From positions 1 through 21,437 of the forward strand of contig CAZAXD010000031.1 in assembly GCA_964489015.1 (NCBI GenBank): a stretch of 21,437 nt of DNA, in the 5' to 3' direction. The notes beneath the pieces were generated by a model. That model was not told where the DNA came from and did not search any database. It saw only the letters and a list, made by a program, of their open reading frames with translations. Origin of the DNA: JAPYWM01 sp964489015. GTDB lineage: Bacteria; Bacteroidota; Bacteroidia; SpSt-205. A program made the translations under genes and the position numbers. Positions 5,719 through 12,653 of this stretch are shown one piece after another. The first letter of the stretch is position 1; the number at the start of each line of letters is the position of its first letter.

Positions 5719-7464
5719 GTGCTGCTTCGCTATTTTGGGCTAGCCGTTCTTTTAGGCACTTCGGCATTGTGGGCCCAGGACCTTAAGGCGCTGCCGCGCT
5801 GTACAGGGCCAGAATGTGCGGAGAGAGTACGGACCCGAGACCAAAAGCCGCCACGCCGCGCACAGCGAGCGGCCGAAAGGCAGCGCGTCGACCGTTATGG
5901 GCTACCCAAGTCGCGTCGACGCGCAGAACGGTTTCGTTTGCCAGCGTATTCGCCCCGGCACAAAGCCCTGGAACGAGCTGAGGCCTTCTCGCCTTACAGT
6001 CCTCGGCTTCGCCCTCGTAGCCGCGCCGAGCGGTTTACCCCCCGAGCTTATCGCCCTCGCCATAAAAGCCTCGCTCAGGCTGAACGGCTCCAACTGAGAG
6101 CCCAAGCCCCCAAACATTCCAATCGCGCCGAGCGGTTTGGTCTGCAGATCCCCTCCCGAAAAGCTCAAGCCACCACCCGCGCTGAAAGGCTACGGGCCCC
6201 TCATCAGGGCGCAAGGCATTCCAATCGCGCAGAGGCCTTTGCTCTAAGAACGCCCAAGCGCCGTCTAAGAGCCCAAGCTTATGCCGAACGGCTACGCCTG
6301 CCCCTGATGCCGATTCCCCATCGAAATCGCGCCGAGAAGCATCGTTATACCCCTAAAGCAGCCCCGCACAAAGGCGCAGCAGAACAGTATGCCTACCGTC
6401 CCCCTACTACGCGCCACCAACCCAGGGCGGAGCGCTTCCGAATCGGGCTCCCCCTCCCTTTTCACCGACCTACGCCCCAAAAAGACCTCTATACGTTGCC
6501 TACACCCCGTCATCGCCGCCCTTCCCAAAATCCCTGCGAGCCGCCGGCCTTGCCCCACCCTAGCCAAAAGTGGAGCGAAGGATTGGCCTGTGGACCGCGT
6601 CCAGTCCGACACCGACGCCTAGAGCGGCGCCAGGCCTGTGCACCGCCCCCAGTCCGCCATCGTCCTACACCTCAGACGGCCTACTGTTATACCCCACCTA
6701 TTCGCCATAAACCCACCTCCCAGAAAGCTTACTGCTATGCTCCCTCCATTCGGCACAAAGCCCCGCCGCAGTCCGCTTTTTGTTACGCGCCCCCTGTCCG
6801 GCATAAAAGCTTTGATCGATATACCTGCGAGGCCCCTGCGCTAAAGCACCGCTTGCCGATAGATTACGAGGTCCCCTGCGATGCACAGCGTCGTGGCATC
6901 ATGACCCAAACCGAGCGCTTTGCTCATGACCTGCGCTACCTATTTACGAACCACCGCAAACATTGTCAGTTTCAAAGTGCGTATAGCGGGGTGTCTGTCG
7001 GCGAATGGGTAAATACGCAGGCCTATGGCCGGGTGCCGGTCGCCGGCGTGAAAATGGGCTGGCGTGTGTACGTCTTTGCACACTACTATGACAAGCGAGC
7101 CCGAGCCTTTCGCAAACCGCGCCTAGAGAAGCGAAAAGTATGGAGCTTGTACCAGCTAGAAGTCTGGGTGCCCGAGCCTGCTAAAAGGTCCAGCGGCCGT
7201 AGACGCTACATTAAGGGTTTAGCTGGGATAGAGGGCTTTGGAAATATGGAGGGGATGCGGCTCGTCAAAAAGCGACTATCCCCCGAGGAAACCAAGCGCA
7301 TCCAAATCGAAAAGCTTGTCCGCAAGCGCCAGATTGCTTGGCTGGTACGGGCCTATCCGGAGGAGCGGGTGCGGCTGCCAGAATGGATCCGCGCTTATGC
7401 CGGCCCTAAGCCCCCCCACTTCTGGCCGGGCGTAGATTATAGGTTGCTGGAGGTGTGGCAGTAA
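5719..7464 (+). CDS. Exported Arg/His/Pro-rich 16/18-residue repeat protein with C-x6-H modules
   Basis: I do not recognise a described family. A signal peptide (LAVLLGTSALWAQ) is cleaved near residue 20. Residues about 33-387 are roughly 22 degenerate repeats. In the first part each begins with an [R/Q/Y]AE[R/A][F/L]-like motif at residues 68, 86, 102, 120, 136, 154, 170, 188, 204, 220 and 236: spacing alternates 18 and 16, then settles to 16. In the second part the motif becomes A-Y-C-Y-x-P-P-x-R-H, giving seven C-x6-H modules (C273/H280 to C370/H377). Residues about 390-581 are a non-repeated, basic C-terminal domain of unknown type (VGEWVNTQAYGRVPV; many Lys/Arg). The protein is strongly cationic throughout. 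It has no T9SS domain and no membrane segment after the signal peptide. Metal binding, disulfide cross-linking or binding of polyanions are all possible; none is shown. The 3' end overlaps the convergent asnB-like gene by 59 bp. Confidence 0.85.
   Translation: MLLRYFGLAVLLGTSALWAQDLKALPRCTGPECAERVRTRDQKPPRRAQRAAERQRVDRYGLPKSRRRAERFRLPAYSPRHKALERAEAFSPYSPRLRPRSRAERFTPRAYRPRHKSLAQAERLQLRAQAPKHSNRAERFGLQIPSRKAQATTRAERLRAPHQGARHSNRAEAFALRTPKRRLRAQAYAERLRLPLMPIPHRNRAEKHRYTPKAAPHKGAAEQYAYRPPTTRHQPRAERFRIGLPLPFHRPTPQKDLYTLPTPRHRRPSQNPCEPPALPHPSQKWSEGLACGPRPVRHRRLERRQACAPPPVRHRPTPQTAYCYTPPIRHKPTSQKAYCYAPSIRHKAPPQSAFCYAPPVRHKSFDRYTCEAPALKHRLPIDYEVPCDAQRRGIMTQTERFAHDLRYLFTNHRKHCQFQSAYSGVSVGEWVNTQAYGRVPVAGVKMGWRVYVFAHYYDKRARAFRKPRLEKRKVWSLYQLEVWVPEPAKRSSGRRRYIKGLAGIEGFGNMEGMRLVKKRLSPEETKRIQIEKLVRKRQIAWLVRAYPEERVRLPEWIRAYAGPKPPHFWPGVDYRLLEVWQ
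5815..6879 (+). repeat. Degenerate tandem protein repeat, about 48-54 bp per unit
   Basis: Codes for residues 33-387 of the repeat protein. Units are conserved in protein motif and phase (16 or 18 residues) but diverged in nucleotide sequence, so the array is old and under protein-level constraint rather than freshly duplicated. The most similar neighbours are the Cys units at about 6670-6810. Confidence 0.8.
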
Positions 7465-9328
7465 GCCATTCCACCCACAACCCCAAAATAAAAACATGCC
7501 AAAAAAAGGCCCCAAGTCCCCGCTCCCCAGCCATAAATCGGACATAAAGCCGTTCCAGCGCAGACCGGTCCAGACCTATCGTCCCAAGCGGCGTATACGA
7601 ACTTAGGACAAACTCCATTAGACGCGGCCTAAGCGGACCGGCGAGCCAAGCCGCTACTGGCGGGGAAAACCCCTGCTTGGGGCGTCGCCAAAGCTCAGCG
7701 GGCAAATGTCGCTCTAAAAGCCTACGTAAAAATCGCTTAGTCTCGGTGCCTCGTACGAGCGCCGTCATGGGTAGGGATGCCCGCACCGCTAAAACATCCT
7801 CGTCCAGAAAAGGCTCTCTCGCTTCTAAGGCCACCGCCATCGTTGCGCGGTCGACCTTGCGCAGAATATCATCGACCAAGTAGCCCCGTACATCCGCATA
7901 CATACGGCCTTCCGCTTCTTCGACGTTAGTACCAGCCTCTACATACGGTCCCAGCCCGTCTCGCTGAGCCCCCTCCACGAGCTGAATAGCGAAAGCCATA
8001 GGAAAAACCTGTAAGAACGTGCCATAATCACGGGGATCTAGCTGCTTTAGCTTATAAAGCTTACCGGCGAGATTGGTATAACGCTTTCGAAAGTAAGGCA
8101 GCCCCCCTATAAGTCGGAGCACGTGCCGCCAAACTGGCCCCAGGTCATAGCCCCAGCGCAAAAAGCGCCAGATCCAAGCTCCCTCCCGACTAAGGGTATA
8201 TCGCACATAACCGCCAAAGAGTTCGTCTCCCCCATCCGCGGATAAAACGACCTTGACCTTTTGACGAGCGACTTTGGATAGCTGATAAACCGCCAATGCC
8301 GACGCATCCCCAAACGGCTGCCCATATAAGACTGGAAGCTTTGCCACCTCGCTAAGCACCGCTGACTCGGAAATGTAGTGTACCGTATGCGGTAGATCCA
8401 GGGCAGCCGCCACTTTAGCAGCCCAGGGCGCTTCATCCCATTCCTGCTCCGAAAAGCCCAAGGTAAAAGCCTCAATCTTAGCGCCTCCCGCACGAGTAAG
8501 TAAGGCCGCTACCAACGTAGAATCAACCCCTCCACTCAAAAATAGTCCCACCGGCACATCTGAAACAAGGCGATACTGAAAAGCCCGTGTTAATTGTGCC
8601 TCGGCTTGCACTAGATCGATCTCGGCCTTAGAGGGATGGCAAAAGAACCACCGGCGCGGCGACCACCAGACGCCCGACTCTAACCGATGAGGCCTAATCC
8701 GGAGGTATTCACCGGGAAAAACCTGCCGGATGTATTTGTAAACGGTATAAGGCCCTCGAATGAACCCATACGCCAAATAGCTAGCGACGGCGTTTGGATC
8801 TACCGCCCGATCGACCTCAGCTAAAGCTAAGAGCGCTCCTAGCTCAGACGCAAAAGCCACCCCCCCTTCCCATACAGCATAGTACAAAGGCTTGACCCCA
8901 AAGCGGTCCCGCACTAGCCAAAGTGACTCGCCATCCCATAGCCCCAAAGCCCACATGCCTCGACATCGCGGCAAAAGATCCAATCCCCACGCCTGCCATC
9001 CCCGCAAAAGCACCTCTGTATCCGTTTGCGTCGTAAACGGATGCCCCAGCGCCTGTAACACGGAACGGAGTTCCCGAAAATTATAAACCTCCCCATTGTA
9101 AGTAATCACCAGATTTTCCCGCTGCATAGGCTGGGCCCCTGCGGCGCTGAGGTCCAGAATCGCTAATCGCCGATGCGCAAGACCCAACCCCTGATCGGGT
9201 TGCAGCCAGAATCCTTCACCATCGGGACCACCATGAGCCTGCCTCGCAGCCAACACCGCCAGGCGCCCTTGAATAGCCTCCCCCGTACACACCCCGCGCC
9301 AATCCCAATACCCACCTATCCGACACAT
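7406..9328 (-). CDS. asnB: Asparagine synthase, glutamine-hydrolysing type
   Basis: ATP-dependent transfer of ammonia from glutamine to aspartate, or to another acceptor in the glycan-linked subfamily. Started at ATG 9328 the protein is 640 residues with Cys2 as N-terminal nucleophile (MCRIGGY). A TTG at 9343 would bury this cysteine, and the perfect -7 box four bases before 9328 agrees. Residues 1 to about 200 are the class II glutaminase domain (HGGPDGEG at 32-39, YNGE 77-80, TDTE 102-105); the synthetase domain follows with the PP-loop SGGVDS (265-270). MCRI and HGGPD replace the commoner MCGI and HRGPD; I recall this combination from Bacteroidota members often found with surface-glycan genes, but no such genes are next to it here. 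Divergent from the acyltransferase across 35 bp; its 3' end overlaps the repeat protein by 59 bp. Confidence 0.88.
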   Translation of the reverse strand: MCRIGGYWDWRGVCTGEAIQGRLAVLAARQAHGGPDGEGFWLQPDQGLGLAHRRLAILDLSAAGAQPMQRENLVITYNGEVYNFRELRSVLQALGHPFTTQTDTEVLLRGWQAWGLDLLPRCRGMWALGLWDGESLWLVRDRFGVKPLYYAVWEGGVAFASELGALLALAEVDRAVDPNAVASYLAYGFIRGPYTVYKYIRQVFPGEYLRIRPHRLESGVWWSPRRWFFCHPSKAEIDLVQAEAQLTRAFQYRLVSDVPVGLFLSGGVDSTLVAALLTRAGGAKIEAFTLGFSEQEWDEAPWAAKVAAALDLPHTVHYISESAVLSEVAKLPVLYGQPFGDASALAVYQLSKVARQKVKVVLSADGGDELFGGYVRYTLSREGAWIWRFLRWGYDLGPVWRHVLRLIGGLPYFRKRYTNLAGKLYKLKQLDPRDYGTFLQVFPMAFAIQLVEGAQRDGLGPYVEAGTNVEEAEGRMYADVRGYLVDDILRKVDRATMAVALEAREPFLDEDVLAVRASLPMTALVRGTETKRFLRRLLERHLPAELWRRPKQGFSPPVAAWLAGPLRPRLMEFVLSSYTPLGTIGLDRSALERLYVRFMAGERGLGAFFWHVFILGLWVEWLTATPPATYNLRPARSGGA

Positions 9329-9332
9329 GAGC

Positions 9333-9340
9333 CAAAAGTA
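9333..9340 (-). promoter_or_regulatory. -7 box of asnB (leaderless arrangement)
   Basis: On the minus strand TACTTTTG is an exact TAnnTTTG match, followed by gctc and ATG 9328. The catalytic Cys2 requirement fixes this start independently, so this is the strongest example of the four-base spacing. Confidence 0.68.
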
Positions 9341-9351
9341 CAATAGGACCC

Positions 9352-9359
9352 AATCTTTG
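9352..9359 (+). promoter_or_regulatory. Probable -7 box of the acyltransferase gene
   Basis: AATCTTTG has one mismatch to TAnnTTTG and ends four bases (cacc) before ATG 9364. Only 11 bases separate it from the opposing asnB box. Confidence 0.45.
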
Positions 9360-9363
9360 CACC

Positions 9364-10242
9364 ATGCGGCCTACACAAAAACTCCTCTATCAGGTTCTGG
9401 ACTGGAGCCTATCCCGATTTGGCCGCCTCTCCTGGAGAAGCCTCGATACCATTAGCGGCATTTTGTACAGCCTTCTTTACAAGCGCCTCGGCTATCGCAG
9501 AGAACTCGTCCGATACCACCTCGAAAAAGCCTTTCCCGAGCTATCGCCCCAGACTCGACTCTCCATAGAAAAGGAGTTTTATCAGCTCTTTGCAGACTAC
9601 ATGGCGGAAGTAACCTACATGTATGCGAACGATTGGGAGGCGATCCGAGCGCAATTCGAAATCCGAAACTTAGAACTCTTTCACGAGGCCCATGCGCAGG
9701 GACGATCCGTCATCGTAGCGATGGGGCATCAGTTCAACTGGGAGTGGGGCGGTTGGATCGTCCGAAAGGATACCGCTGCGCCGATTTTGTGTGTGTATTT
9801 ACCGCTAAGCGATCCGGTATTTGACACCCTATTTCGGGAGATGCGGGGACGGTACGGGAGTGAGATGCTACCCCAAGGACGCATGGGGTTCCGGCTAGCC
9901 CGCATGCGTCGCACCACCCATACCCTCATCCTCATGGCAGATCAAAGTCCCAGCAACCTCGGGGAAGCTGTTTGGCTTCCTTTTCTGAACCGAGACACGG
10001 CCTGGCATGGTGGGCTCTATCGGGTTGCTCAGCTTAGTGATTACCGCGTGCTCTTTGTCGCCATTCAGCGCCAGGCACGCCATGCCTACGTAGCTTATCC
10101 CGAAATCCTTACGGACAAGCCAGGTGCTTTATCAGCAGAAGCCCTTACCCAGCTGTATGTACAAAAGCTCGAGGCCAGCTTACGCCAAGATCCTGCTAAC
10201 TGGCTCTGGACCCACAATCGCTGGAAACACCAGCGCCCCTAA
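9364..10242 (+). CDS. LpxL/HtrB-family lipid A acyltransferase
   Basis: Adds a secondary acyl chain to the lipid A precursor at the cytoplasmic face of the inner membrane, or acylates a related lipid. The 292-residue length fits. The catalytic H-x4-E is seen as H122 and E127 in MGHQFNWEWGG. Further family features are the conserved MADQSPSN segment (about 197-204), LPFLNRDTAW, and the C-terminal NWLWTHNRWKH. An N-terminal hydrophobic helix (about 27-40, ISGILYSLLY) would hold it at the membrane. The ATG sits four bases after a near-consensus -7 box. Divergent from asnB; no neighbouring lipid A genes, so the exact substrate cannot be given. Confidence 0.88.
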   Translation: MRPTQKLLYQVLDWSLSRFGRLSWRSLDTISGILYSLLYKRLGYRRELVRYHLEKAFPELSPQTRLSIEKEFYQLFADYMAEVTYMYANDWEAIRAQFEIRNLELFHEAHAQGRSVIVAMGHQFNWEWGGWIVRKDTAAPILCVYLPLSDPVFDTLFREMRGRYGSEMLPQGRMGFRLARMRRTTHTLILMADQSPSNLGEAVWLPFLNRDTAWHGGLYRVAQLSDYRVLFVAIQRQARHAYVAYPEILTDKPGALSAEALTQLYVQKLEASLRQDPANWLWTHNRWKHQRP

Positions 10243-10308
10243 CACCACAGAGACACAGAGCCCCTCCGCAACGTGTAGCCCTCTGTGCTCGCTGTGTCTC
10301 CGTGGTGT
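10242..10308. repeat. Long imperfect hairpin with CACAGAG/CTCTGTG repeats
   Basis: Left arm 10242-10258 and right arm 10292-10308 pair over 17 bases with one A/C mismatch. The arms and the 33-base loop carry repeats of ACAGAG and CTCTGTG. It fills the gap between the convergent acyltransferase and proS stops, so it could terminate both transcripts, though there is no clear U tract. Its sequence resembles short CACAGAG-rich intergenic repeats I recall from many environmental bacterial genomes; whether it is a dispersed element here cannot be judged from one copy. Confidence 0.6.
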
Positions 10309-10323
10309 CTCCAGGCTGCTTTT

Positions 10324-11775
10324 CTAATACGCTCTCGCGAAGAACACCCGTTGCGCAGAGGATCGGCCTGTATAAATACATCGGCCCTCCTCAGCGGGCA
10401 GATCAAGTGGGATGCACCGAATAGTCGCCGAGAGCTCCGACTTAATAGCCGCCTCGGTTTCAGCCGTGCCATCCCAGTGCGCCACCACAAAGCCTCCCGG
10501 CCCCTCTAAAATCTGCCGCATCTCTGCATAAGAGTCTACATAATGCGTCTGCGCAGCCATTCGCGCCTGAGCTCGCGCCAAAAGTGCCTTTTGGATACTG
10601 TCTAAAAGCTGTGGCATTTCACTGAGGCGAGCTTGGGGCCAGTTCATTTTTTGAGCTTCATGCCGCACAGCTACCTCCATTGACTCCGCCGCTAAATCTC
10701 GAGGACCCAGCGTAATGCGGAGCGGCACCCCACGCAACTCCCACTCGTTAAACTTCCAACCTGGGCGATGGTGCGGGTCATCGTCTACCTTGACCCGAAG
10801 CCCTGCTTCGCCCAGAGCTCGTCCCATGGCGTGCGCGCGCTCTACAACGGCTGTTCGGTCCTCTTCCTTTTGCCAAATAGGCACGATTACAACCTGAATC
10901 GGGGCTACCTTAGGAGGCAAGATGAGCCCTTTTTCATCGCCATGGCTCAAGATGAGCGCCCCAATTAGGCGCGTAGAGACCCCCCATGAGGTCGCCCACA
11001 CGTACTCCTGCTTATTTTCTGGAGTTAGAAACTTCACATCAAAGGCCTTAGCGAAATTTTGACCGAGGTAGTGCGAGGTACCGGCCTGAAGCGCCTTGCC
11101 ATCCACCAGCATCGTCTCAATCGTAAAGGTCTCCTCGGCTCCTGCAAAGCGCTCACTGGGAGTTTTCCGACCCTTAATTACGGGAATGGCCAAAACGTTT
11201 GCCGCAAAGTCCGCATAGATGTCTAGCATTTGTCGAGCTTCGGCCAGGGCCTCCTCTGCCGAAGCGTGCGCTGTATGCCCCTCCTGCCATAAAAACTCCG
11301 CTGTCCGTAAAAAGAGACGGGGCCGCTTTTCCCATCGCACGACGTTAGCCCACTGATTGATAAGCAAGGGCAGGTCCCGATACGACTGAATCCAGTTTCG
11401 AAAGGTGCTCCAGATGATAGTCTCGGAGGTGGGACGCACGACAAGCGGCTCTTCGAGCCGAGCCTCAGGATCCGGCTCCACCTGGCGAGTAACAGGATCG
11501 GTCTTGATGCGATAATGAGACACGACCGCACACTCCTGCGCAAAGCCCTCCACATGGGCCGCCTCCTTCGCTAAAAAGCTCAGCGGAATAAACAAGGGGA
11601 AATAGGCATTTTGATGGCCCGTCGCCTTGAAGGCAGCATCGAGATGTCGCTGTATCGCTTCCCATAAAGCCCACCCGTAGGGTTTGATGGTCATACACCC
11701 CCGTACCGGGGAGTGCTCAGCTAAGCTTGCCCGTTGCACGACATCCACATACCACTCACTCCAGTCCTGACGCAT
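10324..11775 (-). CDS. proS: Prolyl-tRNA synthetase, eukaryote/archaeal type
   Basis: Charges tRNA-Pro with proline. It is a class II synthetase of 483 residues. Motif 1 is around 53-64 (GHQNAYFPLFIP), RPTSETI at 114-120, motif 2 around 146-167 (RWEKRPRLFLRTAEFLWQEGH) and motif 3 at 266-280 (GVSTRLIGALILSHG). An anticodon-binding domain follows from about 290, and the C-terminal domain ends in FFARAY, with the terminal tyrosine typical of this type. It lacks the YbaK-like editing insertion of the usual bacterial enzyme. Only two cysteines (in RCIPLD and RCIY) remain of the C-terminal zinc cluster. The start has a perfect -7 box five bases upstream. Divergent from the Trp-rich lipoprotein gene. 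Confidence 0.95.
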   Translation of the reverse strand: MRQDWSEWYVDVVQRASLAEHSPVRGCMTIKPYGWALWEAIQRHLDAAFKATGHQNAYFPLFIPLSFLAKEAAHVEGFAQECAVVSHYRIKTDPVTRQVEPDPEARLEEPLVVRPTSETIIWSTFRNWIQSYRDLPLLINQWANVVRWEKRPRLFLRTAEFLWQEGHTAHASAEEALAEARQMLDIYADFAANVLAIPVIKGRKTPSERFAGAEETFTIETMLVDGKALQAGTSHYLGQNFAKAFDVKFLTPENKQEYVWATSWGVSTRLIGALILSHGDEKGLILPPKVAPIQVVIVPIWQKEEDRTAVVERAHAMGRALGEAGLRVKVDDDPHHRPGWKFNEWELRGVPLRITLGPRDLAAESMEVAVRHEAQKMNWPQARLSEMPQLLDSIQKALLARAQARMAAQTHYVDSYAEMRQILEGPGGFVVAHWDGTAETEAAIKSELSATIRCIPLDLPAEEGRCIYTGRSSAQRVFFARAY

Positions 11776-11780
11776 GCGGG

Positions 11781-11788
11781 CAAAATTA
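11781..11788 (-). promoter_or_regulatory. -7 box of proS
   Basis: On the minus strand TAATTTTG matches TAnnTTTG exactly; five bases (cccgc) separate it from ATG 11775, one more than in most genes here. Confidence 0.58.
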
Positions 11789-11818
11789 GGGCTGGAACGC
11801 AGTATGGCATGATTTTCG

Positions 11819-11826
11819 TATATTTG
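11819..11826 (+). promoter_or_regulatory. -7 box of the Trp-rich lipoprotein gene
   Basis: TATATTTG is an exact TAnnTTTG match. Unlike the others it is followed by a 26-base leader before ATG 11853. Confidence 0.55.
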
Positions 11827-11842
11827 TCAAAATACCAAACGC

Positions 11843-11848
11843 AGGAGG
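11843..11848 (+). promoter_or_regulatory. Shine-Dalgarno site of the Trp-rich lipoprotein gene
   Basis: AGGAGG lies four bases before ATG 11853. It is the only clear Shine-Dalgarno sequence combined with a leader in the window, which suggests strong, conventional initiation for this gene. Confidence 0.6.
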
Positions 11849-11852
11849 ACTT

Positions 11853-12641
11853 ATGAAGGCACTAACAATGACCGCAATCGCTGCATTAGCCCTAACCTTA
11901 GGGGCATGCAGCACGAGCCGCCAAACGGTTCAAAATGATACGTACTACACCGCTAAAGACCGGGAAAAAGCCAATAAGGCCCAAACCGCTAGCAGCAAGC
12001 CCGCTACGGGCATAGACGCCCGTGAAGATAATTTTGAAAGGCCTAGGCTTCAATACGAGGATGATGACTACTGCTATAGCCGCCGCATAAGGCGCTATTC
12101 GACAGGCGTGTGGTCCGATCCCTGGCTCGACTCCTGGTGGGGATGGCGTAGCTGGTATGCGCCGCGTTGGGGCTGGGGTCCTAGCTGGGGCTGGGGTCCC
12201 AGTTGGGGTTGGTACAATAGCTGGGGGCCTATGTGGACTGGCCCTACCTGGGGCGGCTGGTACAACTGGAATTATGGCCCTGGATGGGGCTATACCTCCG
12301 GCTGGCACTATACGCCTGGCTGGTGGTATGCCCCAGATCCGAACTGGTCAGGCAGCCCTTCCACGCCTCGGTACAACCGTTATCCCCGCACCTATACCGC
12401 CCCTTCAGGTAGTACCACCTATACACCGCCTCGCAGTACGATTAACACGGGATCGCCTACGCCACCTCGCCGCACGACCGCCCCATCTGTTTCCCCTACT
12501 CGTCCCTCTTCTGAATCAGCGCCCTCTGCGCCACGCAGCACCTACTCGCCTAGCACCGGCGACCGTCCCAGCACGAGCACGGATCAAACGGGCAGCGGCG
12601 GCATACGCAGCAGCTCCCCCGGCGGAGCTAGACCGCGCTAA
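11853..12641 (+). CDS. Trp/Gly/Tyr-rich lipoprotein
   Basis: An envelope lipoprotein of 262 residues. The signal peptide has the lipobox LGAC, placing the lipidated cysteine at residue 19. Residues 20-70 are polar and charged. DDDYCYSRRIRRY (70-82) is a motif I recall from Bacteroidota lipoproteins of unknown role. Residues 87-165 hold 22 tryptophans in 79 positions, with a WGWGPS hexapeptide repeated, and residues 166-262 are a Pro/Ser/Thr-rich tail without clear fold. Similar proteins are sometimes given misleading automatic names; no function is known to me. It has its own -7 box, a leader and AGGAGG, unlike its neighbours, and may be highly expressed. Its TAA is 12 bases before the next gene, so read-through into the cystathionine beta-synthase is likely. 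Confidence 0.85.
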   Translation: MKALTMTAIAALALTLGACSTSRQTVQNDTYYTAKDREKANKAQTASSKPATGIDAREDNFERPRLQYEDDDYCYSRRIRRYSTGVWSDPWLDSWWGWRSWYAPRWGWGPSWGWGPSWGWYNSWGPMWTGPTWGGWYNWNYGPGWGYTSGWHYTPGWWYAPDPNWSGSPSTPRYNRYPRTYTAPSGSTTYTPPRSTINTGSPTPPRRTTAPSVSPTRPSSESAPSAPRSTYSPSTGDRPSTSTDQTGSGGIRSSSPGGARPR

Positions 12642-12653
12642 CTTCGCTGCCTT

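Noticed and set aside
9329..9343. TTG 9343 as start of asnB
   Set aside because: It would place five residues before the Met-Cys that must expose the catalytic Cys2, and it overlaps the -7 box.
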